A stretch of DNA of 64,000 nt from Nannobrachium achirus (GCA_963921795.1 OY997654.1:878867-942866); one strand, 5' to 3'. Counted from the stretch's first letter, positions 52,665 to 62,300 are shown. Numbers and translations are program-made. The notes: generated from the sequence alone by a model not told the origin.

Positions 52665-52800
52665 CTGAAGCCTAGTGTCCCTATTCTGGGATGAACATTC
52701 AGCGAAAATTGTAGACCTACAAGGCAAGCTTACAGCATGTTGTGTTGCAATGCATTTTGAGCTTGCAGATCGGCTACTTTCGTCAAATAGATAGATTGCA
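52665..52800. repeat. Hairpin-bearing module shared with families H and N
   Basis: CCTAGTGTCCCTATTCTGGG leads into a worn hairpin (52703-52791: CGAAAATTGTAGACCTACAA; GAGCTTGCAGATCGGCTAC). The same lead-in precedes hairpins at 41924 and 56528, and appears at about 63725. Confidence 0.7.
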
Positions 52801-52955
52801 GAGGGAAATACTCGTCTCTCTTTTTAGAGCCCTACTTCAAGTCCAAGTGGGTCATTTGCACATACAGTAATTATTTGATGTCAGTCATTGCACCTTTTGC
52901 AAACATATGATCTTAGTAATTGGTAGTGTCGTTGCCCTAACAGGGCTGTAGTACT
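52801..52955. other. No recognised feature
   Basis: Short spacer before the next MITE. Confidence 0.4.
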
Positions 52956-52961
52956 AATATA

Positions 52962-53213
52962 TCTTCGTTGTCGGGTGGAAACCTCGTATCTCCAAGTTTC
53001 AAATTTGTACGTTCTTTCGCAAAGTAAAGCCCTGCTTCATCATACAAGGCCATCACACAAAAGTAGTGAAAACAGCCGATCTACAAGCACACAACGCCTC
53101 GAGGCGTTGTGTGCTTGTAGATCGGCTGTTTTCACTAGTTTAAATCATTTTTAAAATGATAAATGCAAACCAAACGGTTTTGGACATACAAGGTTTTCAT
53201 CGGACAATGACGA
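52962..53213 (+). mobile_element. TA-target MITE (family A), complete
   Basis: TCTTCGTTGTCGGGTGGAAA to GGTTTTCATCGGACAATGAC. TA at 52960-52961 and 53214-53215. Hairpin 53066-53135. Confidence 0.93.
53066..53135. repeat. Window-wide hairpin, A variant, loop-less
   Basis: GTGAAAACAGCCGATCTACA, AGCACACAACGCCTCGAGGC, GTTGTGTGCTTGTAGATCGG, CTGTTTTCAC. A perfect palindrome: the CACCGCG loop of sister copies is exactly gone, leaving CCTCGAGG at the centre. Confidence 0.97.
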
Positions 53214-53675
53214 TATTGTAGTCTGGTTTCCCTAACAAGGCTTGTATTTGAATGGGAAAATGTAAAAATTAAAATATGAAGATTATAGTGTCTGACCTCA
53301 TAGACCACATGAGACTGACACACTATGTCCATATTAGGGCATTCACCAAATATTCGAATATTCGAATATTCGAATATCAAAGTCACTATTCGACATTGTT
53401 CACCGAAGTAGAATATTCGGTTATTTTTATTTTTTTATTGTTTTTTTCTTTAAAAAATATATAGTTTATAAAGCTTGGCTAGATAGGAAGTCATAAGAAT
53501 GAGTTGTCAATGCTCCTTCTGGATGAATTTGTTAATGCTCTATACCAGGTGTTCTCAAACCTTTTTAGGCCGTGACCCCCAAAATAAACATATTTGCACT
53601 GGGGACCCCCACCCTGACAAGCACTTGGAATTGTAGGTATTACATTTAATGTGACTCGGTTCCGCAGATAAATAT

Positions 53676-53704
53676 TGTGAGCATGTAGATTGGCTATTTT
53701 CACA
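53676..53704. repeat. Window-wide hairpin, D/G variant, right arm only
   Basis: TTGTGAGCATGTAGATTGGC then TATTTTCAC; the left arm is missing from this G copy. Confidence 0.88.
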
Positions 53705-53730
53705 ATGTTCGCCTCTTGCTTACTTAATAT

Positions 53731-54113
53731 AGGTGCATTTCCACTGCAGGGCCAAGCCAGAACCAGAACCAGAACTTTCCAGAACCAAGAACTTTCAAGA
53801 ACCCGTGAAGTTCCAGAACCAAGTTCTGCTTTTGTTTCCATATAACCAGACCCAACCAGGAAGCTCAACTGGTCAGCATGATTTGGCTGAGACAAAACAG
53901 CTGGTCATTTGAACAGCAGCACATTCGGGAATCTAAAATCTAAAATAACAGCTGTATGTAAGAAATACGTCTTTAGTTACTACTTTCTGGATATAAAAAT
54001 AAAATAAAAAACAACAGAACGTTCAAACAAGCTGCTAACTGTACTGAGCTGGTACGCTGCCTTTGCTCTAGGGAGAAAAAAAGCGTGTCTCTCTCTCGCA
54101 CACGCACGCACGC

Positions 54114-54175
<62 letters not shown>

Positions 54176-54846
54176 TACGAAGCAGGCGTGTCCGAACACA
54201 GCGCACGGCTCGGCTGCTGAGTGCTGACTCGAGTCACCAACGGACGGGCGAATGTAGAAATGCTTATCTCCACTGTTTTAGTTTGTTGTCGGTCTATCGA
54301 CGTACATTTTCTTTATTTATGCTTGGCACCGTGTCTGTCTGCTTGTGCACTCGACGCCCATTTCAGAAAGACGACGGCGACAGAATTTGTTTGAAAATCC
54401 TTTCATTTAGAACGGATGCTTCTCGCTCCTTCTGGATATTTTCTTCTCCCGCCCAGACACAAATAAGAGCCTGTATCATCACATTCACTTGACCAATGTG
54501 TCGTGGTGGCTGTCGTGGTGGCTGTCGTCGCGTCCATAGTGTTTCTGTCTGTCGGAATAGGATTTTAAAAATGACGCTGTTGTGTTGTGAGAGATTTCTC
54601 CCCGTTCTCCTCGGTGTCGTTACTTCCGCTCAACCAATCGAGAGCCGGAGCGCTGCTGGCCCCGCCCATCGGTTCCCAGAACTCAAGTTTAGTTCTACAT
54701 CAGGAGCAGGACCTAAAAAAGGTTCCAGGAGGTTCCAGGAACCTTGTCTGGAACCGGGCCGTTCGCAATGGAAACAAAACCAGAACCAAAAAAATAGGTT
54801 CTGGTTCCTGAAAGTTCTGGTTCCACCTTGCAGTGGAAAAGCGCCT
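53731..54846. mobile_element. 1,116-bp element nested in G copy 3, TAT TSD
   Basis: AGGTGCATTTCCACTGCA and the inverted TGCAGTGGAAAAGCGCCT, with TAT at each edge (53728-53730, 54847-54849). Subterminal AGAACCAGAACC at the left and GGTTCTGGTTCC at the right form extended inverted arms. The interior has a CA run (54109-54173). Frames of 75-137 codons cross it without a recognised domain. A 3-bp target suggests PIF/Harbinger, though TAT is not the usual TTA/TAA. Confidence 0.85.
54109..54173. repeat. (CA)n microsatellite
   Basis: CA run after a GCACGCACGCACACGC lead-in. Confidence 0.97.
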
Positions 54847-54945
54847 TATTTGACAGTTTGGCCAGTCCTGTCGAATATTCGACTATTCGAATACTTTGAG
54901 GTTGAATAATTCGAATACTAAAAATCACTATTCGTGAATGCCCTA

Positions 54946-55030
54946 GTCCATATATGGGCATTCATTCCAAACATATCTGGGCTTAATATTGATGACATCA
55001 GGGATCTCCATATGGGCATGAAAGGGACAA
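54946..55030. repeat. CCATATATGG repeat, small block
   Basis: GTCCATATATGGGCATTCAT and GGGATCTCCATATGGGCATG plus AATATTGATGACATCA, as in 2490-2520. The GTCCATAT duplication of element G copy 3 was taken from this repeat, so G landed inside it. Confidence 0.8.
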
Positions 55031-55196
55031 GGACTGACACAGAAATCGGTGAAATCTCGCTTTTTCAAAAGCACGTCATTTCGACAACGGAGCGTCGGCA
55101 GGTATCGCTACTCACCCCACGGAGGTTAGGGTTAGGATTAGGTTTGGTTGTCGAAAAGATGACTTGTAGAAATAGCGACATGCTCCCACAGAGATC
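55031..55196. other. No recognised feature
   Basis: GGTTAGGGTTAGGATTAGG at about 55127 is a short telomere-like patch. Confidence 0.4.
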
Positions 55197-55232
55197 TATC
55201 CATCCATCCATCCATCCATCCATCCATCAATC
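55197..55232. repeat. (CATC)n microsatellite
   Basis: About seven CATC units, ending CATCAATCC. Confidence 0.95.
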
Positions 55233-55313
55233 CTTATCCTGAGCAACTTCCTCCACTCCCGCAGGACCCCAGGAAGACTAGAGGCTCATTTGTGAGTCTC
55301 TAATGGGGATCCT

Positions 55314-55740
55314 TTAATAAACAAATAAACAAATAAATATACCGAGGCGTTCCCAAGCCAGTTTGGAGATATAATCCCTCCAGCAGCTGGTCTTTGGTCT
55401 GCCACGGGGTCTCCTTCCAGTGGGACGCGCATCGAGGACCTTCCTAGGAAGGCGCTCAGGGGGCATCCGTACTAGATGCCCGAACCACCTAAACTGACTC
55501 CTTTCCAAGTGTAGGAGCAGCGGTTCTACTCCAAGTCTCTCTCGGGTGACTGAACTTCTCACCCTATCTCTAAGGGAGATACCAGCCACCCGTCTGAGGA
55601 AACCCATTTCGGCCGCTTGCACCCGCGACCTTATACTTTCGGTCATGACCCACACTTCATGACCATAGGTGTGTAGGAACGAAGATTGCTCGGTAGACAG
55701 AGAGCTTTGCCTTCCGGCTCAACTCTTTTTTCTCTATATA
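55314..55740 (-). pseudogene. LINE ORF2 C-terminal remnant
   Basis: The minus-strand frame MWVMTESIRSRVQAAEMGFL continues RRVAGISLRDRVRSS, GVEPLLLHLERSQFRWFGHL, RMPPERLPRKVLDARPTGRR, PRGRPKTSCWRDYISKLAWE. This is the well-known fish LINE tail of the type RWFGHL-RMPP-RLP-VFxARPTGRRPRGRPRTRWRDYISxLAWERLG. Upstream on the same strand ELSRKAKLSVYRAIFVPTHL matches the preceding segment in another frame, so one frameshift lies near 55655-55665. The frame leaves LINE sequence at 55325 (FICLFVY). Clade not resolved. Confidence 0.85.
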
Positions 55741-56155
55741 TATGGCAATTAATTTACGCAATTAGTGAATACATTTTCCCCATTGACTTGAACGGGGGGG
55801 AAAATGGCAAGACGAAATTCATTTGCAAGTGTGACTCGCGTCAAGGCAACCACACTTGCAATTTCAAAGAATTGCATCTTTCTAGTTATTAAATTGTCCT
55901 CAGTCCTGGCTTAATGTGCATCTGACCTCACCTACATCACTTGCTAGATCCAGGGCATTCCTAGATTGCAATGGTTAGATATCTTTTGCCTTTCTTTCAC
56001 ATGACTTTAAACATGACCTATGCTACTCTGTGCTCATGAAGGAGACCAGCTTGTTCCTAAGTTTAGGGTTAGGGTTAGAGATAGGGTTAATGTCGGAATG
56101 GAGACATATTCCATCCTGATTGGCTACCATTGCCTTCTAAAGTTTGTGTATGCGA
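55741..56155. other. No recognised feature
   Basis: TTTAGGGTTAGGGTTAG at about 56060 is telomere-like but only three units. Nothing else supported. Confidence 0.4.
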
Positions 56156-56157
56156 TC

Positions 56158-56196
56158 TGACGGCCGCTTATCTCCCGATTTAGGGAGTCTTACTGG
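56158..56196. repeat. GGAGATAAGCGACC motif, copy 2
   Basis: GGCCGCTTATCTCCCGATTT then AGGGAGTCTTACTGGTA, the reverse orientation of 1560-1600. One arm only. Confidence 0.7.
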
Positions 56197-56347
56197 TACT
56201 TTACTTGAGTATTTCCAGTATTCAGTACTTTTACTTCTACTGCACTACATCTCAGATGCAAATATTGTACTTTTACTCCACTACAATTATTTGAAAACTT
56301 TACTTACTAGTTACTTTGTAACAGTTTTGTACTTTTTCCACCACTGC
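56193..56347 (-). mobile_element. hAT-type element E fragment
   Basis: TTGAGTATTTCCAGTATTCA, ACTTCTACTGCACTACATCT, CTTTTTCCACCACTG. The middle of the element is missing and it abuts the preceding motif. Confidence 0.8.
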
Positions 56348-56405
56348 TGTGCACACAGTAAATTCCTCAATGTTAACTTTTCCACCTGTAACTCGTAGCG
56401 TACAG

Positions 56406-56846
56406 CATGGGTCTTCAACGGAGGGTCCGGGGCTTCCTCCAAATCTTTTAGTGATAGATTTTTTTCCTCCTTTTTTATATTAATCACTTGAACCCTAGCG
56501 TCCATCCATAGTCTGAGAACTTTAGACAAAAATAGCAGATCTACAAGCTCACAACGCCTCGCAGCGCGAGGCGTTGTAGATCGGTTGTAGATCGGCTATT
56601 TTCGGCAAAGAGCTTTGGTGTAGAGGGGAAAAAGAGCAGACTAAGTACAGAGTGAAAGGTCAAGTTTATTAAGTATTGATGGTTCAAGTGGTATCTGAAA
56701 ACACAAATTGACATGAATCCAAAATACACTGACGAATGTGCTGTCAAACAATGACACTATGGAATCTATGAACAGGTTTGGGGGTCCCTGCTTCATCTCT
56801 CTCTCAACTAAGGGGTCCTTGGCCTGAAGACGTTGAAGGCACACAG
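56406..56846 (-). mobile_element. hAT-type element H copy 3
   Basis: CATGGGTCTTCAACGGAGGG to GGCCTGAAGACGTTGAAGGC, in reverse relative to 13586. Hairpin 56528-56603. Clean target duplication not seen. Confidence 0.87.
56528..56603. repeat. Window-wide hairpin in H copy 3, right arm duplicated
   Basis: AAAATAGCAGATCTACAAGC, TCACAACGCCTCGCAGCGCG, AGGCGTTGTAGATCGGTTGT, AGATCGGCTATTTTC. TTGTAGATCGG occurs twice where other copies have GTGAGCTTGTAGATC once. Confidence 0.92.
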
Positions 56847-57180
56847 AATAATGTAACCACAATTGGGGTTCTCAAAGATAAATGAACCCCGGGGACGTTT
56901 TACTGTACATGTGTATTTTGCGAGTGCTTCACACGCTGTATTTTTTTCTGGGCGTCCCATTTTTTAACAATTTCACAGGCTCCATTTATTTCGCTGCCGC
57001 TCCTGCGACGAGCCTGCTGAGTGAGTAAACACTACGTGACCTCGGCTGTCCCTGGGCTGGCAAACTTTGTCTGTGCCTTCCCACAGACTGGCATGGTGCC
57101 CGGGCAGCGCCTGCTGCTTGCGTGCCACCACTGTTTGGGCAGATTTGCATCTGGGCTTCAGGGCACACTGGGATGATTCA
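56847..57180. other. No recognised feature
   Basis: GC-richer spacer. Frames of 60-150 codons run into the following simple repeats and have no recognisable domain. Confidence 0.4.
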
Positions 57181-57230
57181 TCAGACAGTGTGTGTGCGTT
57201 TGTGTGTGTCCGGTCCCACCGTCCGTGCGC

Positions 57231-57249
57231 GCGCGTGCGTGCGTGCGTG

Positions 57250-57312
<63 letters not shown>

Positions 57313-57315
57313 GTG
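57231..57315. repeat. (GCGT)n(GT)n(GA)n microsatellite
   Basis: GCGTGCGTGCGTGCGT, then GT to about 57291, then GA to about 57313. Confidence 0.97.
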
Positions 57316-57414
57316 AGTGCTCGTGCGCGTGTGTGTGCATTCAAGCATGTGTGTTTGCAAGTGTTCGTCTGTGTGTGTGTGGGGGGTTGTCCTGTCTCCA
57401 TCTATCTATACTGT

Positions 57415-57415
<1 letters not shown>

Positions 57416-57478
<63 letters not shown>
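57416..57478. repeat. (CT)n microsatellite
   Basis: Uninterrupted CT run of about 62 bases. Confidence 0.98.
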
Positions 57479-57481
<3 letters not shown>

Positions 57482-57766
57482 CCTTCTGTTTCTCCTCTGT
57501 GACTATTCACAGTGGTGGAAAGTAACTAAGTACATTTACTTAAGTATACTGTACTTAAGTACAATTTGGAGGCATATGTTTACTTGACTATTTCCAATTT
57601 CCAATACGTTTACTTCTACTCCACTACATCTCGGATCCAAATATTGTACTTTTACTCCACTACATTTATTTTAAAATTAAAATTACTTGTTACTTTGCAG
57701 ACATAAATTATAATATTATAAAACATACATTAACCACTTTAGCCCTATTTTATACCTAGGCTATTT

Positions 57767-57839
57767 GAAAATAGCCAATCTACAAGCTCACAACGCGTCG
57801 CATCGCGACACATTGTGAGCGTGTAGATCTGATATTTTC
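57767..57839. repeat. Window-wide hairpin, E variant
   Basis: GAAAATAGCCAATCTACAAG, CTCACAACGCGTCGCATCGC, GACACATTGTGAGCGTGTAG, ATCTGATATTTTC. AAATAGCC flanks it on the CTATTTGAAAATAGCC side. Confidence 0.93.
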
Positions 57840-57942
57840 AAATATTTTGTACTTTTACTTTTAGTACATTAAGTACATTTTGATAACAATACTTTCGTAC
57901 TTTTTCTCAAGTACATCTTGGATTCTGGACTTTTACTTGTAA

Positions 57943-58120
57943 GGGTGCCCTCACACCAAAATACCTATGAGAGTGGAATCCGCGTTCTGCCAATGCATTT
58001 CAATGAGAGTGAAGCGGTTTCATGCCAGCAGAGGATTTCTGCAGAAAACGCTCCCTTATCATTGAAATGCATTGGCGGAACGCGGATTCCACTCTCATAG
58101 GTATTTTGGTGTGTGTACCC
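57943..58120. mobile_element. Harbinger-like MITE M in reversed E copy
   Basis: GGGTGCCCTCACACC to GGTGTGTGTACCC. TAA before (57940-57942) and TTA after (58121-58123, expected TAA in this orientation). Confidence 0.9.
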
Positions 58121-58302
58121 TTACAGAGTATTTCTATATTGCAGTATTTATACTTTTACTTAAGTAAAACATGTGAGTACTTCTTCCACCTGACTATTCA
58201 TGTCTCATCACTCTTGGGTGCAGCTGACAATAAAGTGGAAAGAGTGGAAACATTGAAAACAGCTGATTATGGTAACTAACACATTTTTGCCCTATTTGTG
58301 GA

Positions 58303-58344
58303 GATAAGCCACCTACGGTCGCTTATCTCCCGATTAGGGAGTCT
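58303..58344. repeat. GGAGATAAGCGACC motif, copy 3
   Basis: GAGATAAGCCACCTACGGTC, GCTTATCTCCCGATTAGGGA, GTCTTACTGGT. Both arms are present, as in copy 1. Confidence 0.75.
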
Positions 58345-58855
58345 TACTGGTGGTAACTAGTGTAACACCCTGCATTAGAGCATAACGAGTGTGAACACAG
58401 GAAGGATCTTGGCTTGGATGATGATGTCAACAGGGTGGGTATTATATTAGGAATAGCCTGCGAGAGGAAAAGGACACGTTAATAGTTTTGGGGTGGAAAA
58501 CTGGCTGCCTTTTTTTCTCTTTCCCTGCTGATATTCCAGAGAGGTGCGTTTTCCATGACAAATTCATCCACTTTACAATGTGAAGGCCCACTGGGTAATA
58601 AGCCTGGAGCACTAGGTGAAATAAGCGTGCCCATTCATCATAAGAGCCAATGAAAATCAGGGTATCCGTGAAACGCAGTACATCACATCTATGAATGATG
58701 TAGCAGTCTAAATCTAGCAGTAAAGGAGCACAGTTTGTGTCTTCAGGATTGTGTTTGTCTTCGGGCGGAAGGGGGTCTCGACTCTTAGTTCTCACTCTAG
58801 TCTACAATGGACACACATTATGGAAGCCATATTTCAGTACATTTTCCTAAGACTG
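58345..58855. other. No recognised feature
   Basis: Low-copy-looking. The 117-codon minus-strand frame at 58442 shows no recognisable domain. Confidence 0.4.
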
Positions 58856-59000
58856 GCGGTACACTAGATATACCTTTATTATCCCAAGGGGGAAAATCAG
58901 TCGCCCAGAGGCAGCACAGCAGTATAAGGATATTTACAAAGTTACAGAGAAGAATGAAAAGAATAAAAAAGAACAGAGTACAACAAAGAGCAAGGTACAA
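58856..59000 (-). repeat. Possible retroelement 3' end
   Basis: TAGATATACCTTTATTATCC then CAAGGGGGAAAATCAG resembles the TTTATTGATCCC-AAGGGGAAATT tail common in fish non-LTR elements, in reverse. Confidence 0.4.
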
Positions 59001-59186
59001 CAAAGAAATGGAACGAAGAATTTATACATTTCAGGAGACGATCTTTGAATAATGCTTTATTGACAGAAGGGATGCATCAGGAGAGCAGCATGGCATATAC
59101 CGGTAGTGCTCACTACACTAAGAAGCAGCTTAACATCTATAGAGGCTCCTACCTATCCTATAAGCAAGAGCAGTAGTATGGCATGG

Positions 59187-59300
59187 ATTCTGCCTCGGGT
59201 CATTTCTCGCTGACACACGATCACATGTTACCATGTGTATCGAGGGCATAACCTATAACAGCGAGCGATGACCCGAGACCCCCCGCGGGGTCTGAGGCAG
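59187..59300. repeat. Imperfect inverted repeat
   Basis: TCTGCCTCGGGTCATTTCTC-GCTG at the left pairs with CAGCGAGCGATGACCCGAGA and GTCTGAGGCAGA at the right. Target duplication not seen. Confidence 0.65.
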
Positions 59301-59713
59301 AACCTAACGGTGGTGCTGGGGTGGTGGCGGGGCAGCAGTTAGCGCAACATGACTGGGCTCCTAGCTGAGATACCTAAATGGACCCTGGGTAAGGGGGAGG
59401 GACACAGGTCACAGCCCCCAGCGGCGCCGCGCGCACCACGTCCCCGAACTCGCTCTTGTCCCTTCGGTCCGCCGCATCATAAAGTGTCAAAAAAAAACTG
59501 TCAATGCTCAACGTGAAACAGCCAACTTGAACAAAAAAAAAGCTAACCTTAAGCACAACTATCAATACAATACAGTGCCCAAACAATAGTGTCCCTAACA
59601 GTCAATGCTAGTCAGTAGTCAAGTATCTCACCGCCATATCAAACACAAGCAAAATACTCAATAGTACTAACACAACCTAATAGTGCAGAGCCAACAAAAA
59701 AAAAAGTGAAAGC
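59301..59713. other. No recognised feature
   Basis: Spacer with A-rich tracts at about 59530 and 59696. Confidence 0.4.
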
Positions 59714-59721
59714 CTATAGAT

Positions 59722-60150
59722 CAGGGATGTCAAACTAAAATTCACAGGGGGCCAAAATTAAAAAAAAATGGTACAAGTCGAGGGCCGGACTGGTTCAATG
59801 TTTATTTAAATGTGGGCTTGCGGTCACGGGCCCTCGATACGCGTCAATGCACTAGCAGTGCATTGTGGGACTAGTAGTATTATGGTGGTGCGTGTGTAGC
59901 ATAGTGACTCACTGCCTCAGCTGATGGCATCAAAAGTCTAGTATCTCCCCTAGTCCATAAGGATACCCCTTTGGTCTGATGGGTAAGATGTTGGACTGTC
60001 ATGCGGGAGACCTTGGTTCAAATCCCATGCAGGCATTGCATGTGCAATATATACCAGAGGGCCAGTTCTAATAGTAATTAAATATCATCTCGCGGGCTGA
60101 AGATATTTCAATCACGGGCCTGATTTGGCCCCCGGGCCTTGAGTTATGTG
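59722..60150 (+). mobile_element. hAT-type element (CAGGGATGTCAAAC), 8-bp TSD, with SINE inside
   Basis: CAGGGATGTCAAACTAAAAT, GGGGGCCAAAATT, then TTTGGCCCCCGGGCCTTGAG at the right. Duplication CTATAGAT at 59714-59721 and 60151-60158. A family T SINE head interrupts it near 59962. Confidence 0.88.
59962..60045 (+). repeat. tRNA-derived SINE (family T) head
   Basis: GGATACCCCTTTGGTCTGAT, GGGTAAGATGTTGGACTG, GGGAGACCTTGGTTCAAATC with B box GGTTCAAATCC. Matches 4985-5114 on the other strand. Confidence 0.72.
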
Positions 60151-60302
60151 CTATAGATTATCATCCATGCGTTCATCGGTGACCAAGCTGAGTTCCTGCA
60201 GTGAGGTCACGCATAAGGTGACAAGTTCAGTGCACGGTGGCATTCAAGCTCGCGCCGATTGGTCAACTGCTTGCCATATCAGCCCTATAGGATCTTGTAT
60301 CT

Positions 60303-60741
60303 AGGGCTGTCACGATTATGACATTTTACATGGCGATTAATTGTCACTCAAATAACGGAGATTAACGATTTAATTGTGTTTTTGTCGTTTACAGTTACAT
60401 TTCTGTTTGGCTTGTAGGCTTTGAAGTTGAACATGGCAATCATGACATGTAACCTAAATATACAAAGAAATTACTGACATAATTGACAATGTTATACTTA
60501 AAAAAAGAACATTGATAGCGGAAATAGCCGATCTACAAGCTCACAACGCGTTGCGATGCGACACGTTGTGAGCTTGTACATCTTGTAGATCTTGTAGATC
60601 TTGTAGATCTTGTAGATCTGCTATTTCCACTACTTTTTGAAAGTGTTTGAAACTATATTAATATTTATCAACATGGAAATGTGACGAAATTGTGACGATC
60701 GCAAATAATTGCGATTAGACGATTATGTAACAATTGCCCTA
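60303..60741. mobile_element. hAT-type element (TAGGGCTGTCACGATTATG), 8-bp TSD
   Basis: TAGGGCTGTCACGATTATGA to CGATTATGTAACAATTGCCC and TA. Duplication CTTGTATC at 60295-60302 and 60742-60749. Hairpin 60520-60628. Confidence 0.93.
60520..60628. repeat. Window-wide hairpin with a (CTTGTAGAT)5 arm
   Basis: GGAAATAGCCGATCTACAAG, CTCACAACGCGTTGCGATGC, GACACGTTGTGAGCTTGTAC. Then ATCTTGTAG repeats about five times (60579-60618) before CTGCTATTTCC. The tips GGAAATAGC/GCTATTTCC show another matched change. Confidence 0.95.
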
Positions 60742-60749
60742 CTTGTATC

Positions 60750-61190
60750 ACTCCCTTCATCCAAGTTGATAATGATATTACAATAAATCTTTAGTGTAAT
60801 AGATTTTCTTTTCTTTCTTTTTTTTTGCACAGGTCATATAAATATCACAATCTTGCAAAAGCAATCGATGTTTCAACCTTGGCAAAACTGGCAAAAAGAA
60901 AAGAGATTCCCCACAGTAATGGATGTAAAAGAAATGATTGGTACATCTTAGTTCAACAATGGGAATTGTTGAAATAAAAGTTAGCTTTATGTTTGTTTGC
61001 GTCACAGAGGTTTTACTATCATGATGGGCACACCTCCAAGGTGTTTGTTATCAGATGTGGTATTTGCCAGGACATTTTCGTGGTGTTCTTGGCCCAGCTC
61101 CAGACAGGGTACAGTTGACAACTCCAATTCCCCAATTCCTTCCATTGCCAATCTTGTTTTTCTCTCTCTATTTCTCCATGAACCCTGTGA
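60750..61190. other. No recognised feature
   Basis: Spacer; overlapping frames of about 72 codons at 60997-61226 show no recognisable domain. Confidence 0.4.
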
Positions 61191-61270
61191 CCATTTAGCC
61201 ATGCCAGTGGTGTAAAAAGTACTCACATATCTGACTTAAGTAAAAGTATCAATACTGCAATATACCCTTA

Positions 61271-61429
61271 GGGTGCCCACACACCAAAATACCTAGAGTG
61301 GAATCCGCCAACGCATTTCAATGAGAATGGAGTGTTTTTTGCCAGTAGAGGATTTCTGCAAAAAACGCTCCATTCTCATTGAAATGCATTGGCGGATTCC
61401 ACTCTAGGTATTTTGGTGTGAGGGCACCC
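61271..61429. mobile_element. Harbinger-like MITE M, first of two in tandem
   Basis: TTA (61268-61270) then GGGTGCCCACACACC to GGTGTGAGGGCACCC. Short variant. Confidence 0.9.
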
Positions 61430-61602
61430 TCACACCAACATACCTATGAGAGTGGAATCCGCGTTCCGCCAATGCATTTCAATGATAAGGGAGTGTTTTT
61501 TTGCAGAAATCCTCTGCTGGCATGAAACTGCTTCACTCTCATTGCAATGCATTGGCGGAACGCGGATTCCACTCTCATAGGTACTTTGGTGTGAGGGCAC
61601 CC
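61430..61602. mobile_element. Harbinger-like MITE M, second of two
   Basis: Fused to the first at GGGCACCC|TCACACC, lacking its own outer bases. Ends GGTGTGAGGGCACCC then ATA. Confidence 0.87.
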
Positions 61603-61966
61603 ATACAAGTAAAGTTCCGGAATTCAAATTGTACTTGAGTAAAAGTACAAAAGTATTGGCATCAAAATGTACTTAAAGTACCAAAAGTAAAAGTACAACA
61701 TGTTTGAAAATAGCCTATGGCATAAAATAGGGCTAAAGTGGTTTATGCATGTTTTATAATATTATAATTTATATCTGCAAAGTAACTGGTAACTAAAGTT
61801 TTCAAACAAATGCAGGGGAGTAAAAGTACAATATTTGGATCCGAGATGTAGTGGAGTAGAAGTAAAAGTATTGGAAATTAGAAGAACTCAAGTAAAGTAC
61901 AAATACCTCAAAACTGTACGTTACTTAAGTAAATGTACTTAGTTACTTTACACCACTGCATTTAGC

Positions 61967-62175
61967 TTATGTCAAGGCAAGGCACGTACATGAAAACTCC
62001 CTTCTAAAGACAGTAATGTACTGTAATCATGATAGTCTTGCCTTAATTGCCTTGAAAGGAAATCAGTCCAATCCGGATCACCTTGACATGTCATCCCAAC
62101 TATTTCAATTACAGTAGATAAAGCAAATAATAATGAATGCACAGGTGCTTGTTGTCCTTGTCACGTTCTGAGGCA
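61967..62175. other. No recognised feature
   Basis: Short spacer between elements. Confidence 0.4.
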
Positions 62176-62300
62176 GGCTAAAGCAGTGATTCTCAACCTT
62201 TTCCGGCCACGACCACCCAAAATAATCATATTTTAACTGGGGACCTCACCAAAATAATCATATTTTAACTGGGGACCTCACCAAAATAATCATATTTTAA

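Larger units (their letters stand above)
53335..54945 (+). mobile_element. hAT-type element G copy 3, with a 1.1-kb nested element
   Basis: TAGGGCATTCACCAAATATT to ATTCGTGAATGCCCTA. Duplication GTCCATAT at 53327-53334 and 54946-54953. Hairpin right arm at 53676-53704. Interrupted at 53731-54846. Confidence 0.96.
57510..58192 (-). mobile_element. hAT-type element E, reversed copy, 8-bp TSD
   Basis: CAGTGGTGGAAAGTAACTAA to GTGAGTACTTCTTCCACCTG. Duplication ACTATTCA at 57502-57509 and 58193-58200. Hairpin 57767-57839, MITE M 57943-58120. Confidence 0.95.
61205..61958 (+). mobile_element. hAT-type element E, hairpin-free copy, 8-bp TSD
   Basis: CAGTGGTGTAAAAAGTACTC to TTACTTTACACCACTG. Duplication CATTTAGC at 61192-61199 and 61959-61966, with a five-base filler (CATGC) before the left end. 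Two M MITEs at 61271-61602. At 61703-61718 it reads TTTGAAAATAGCCTATGG, with no hairpin. Confidence 0.92.

Noticed and set aside
54085-54909. Captured host gene exons in the 1.1-kb element
   Set aside because: Frames exist, but none gave a recognisable protein motif and a CA run crosses them.
56058-56092. Interstitial telomere sequence (also about 10453 and 55127)
   Set aside because: Only two or three TTAGGG units with drift; too short to claim.
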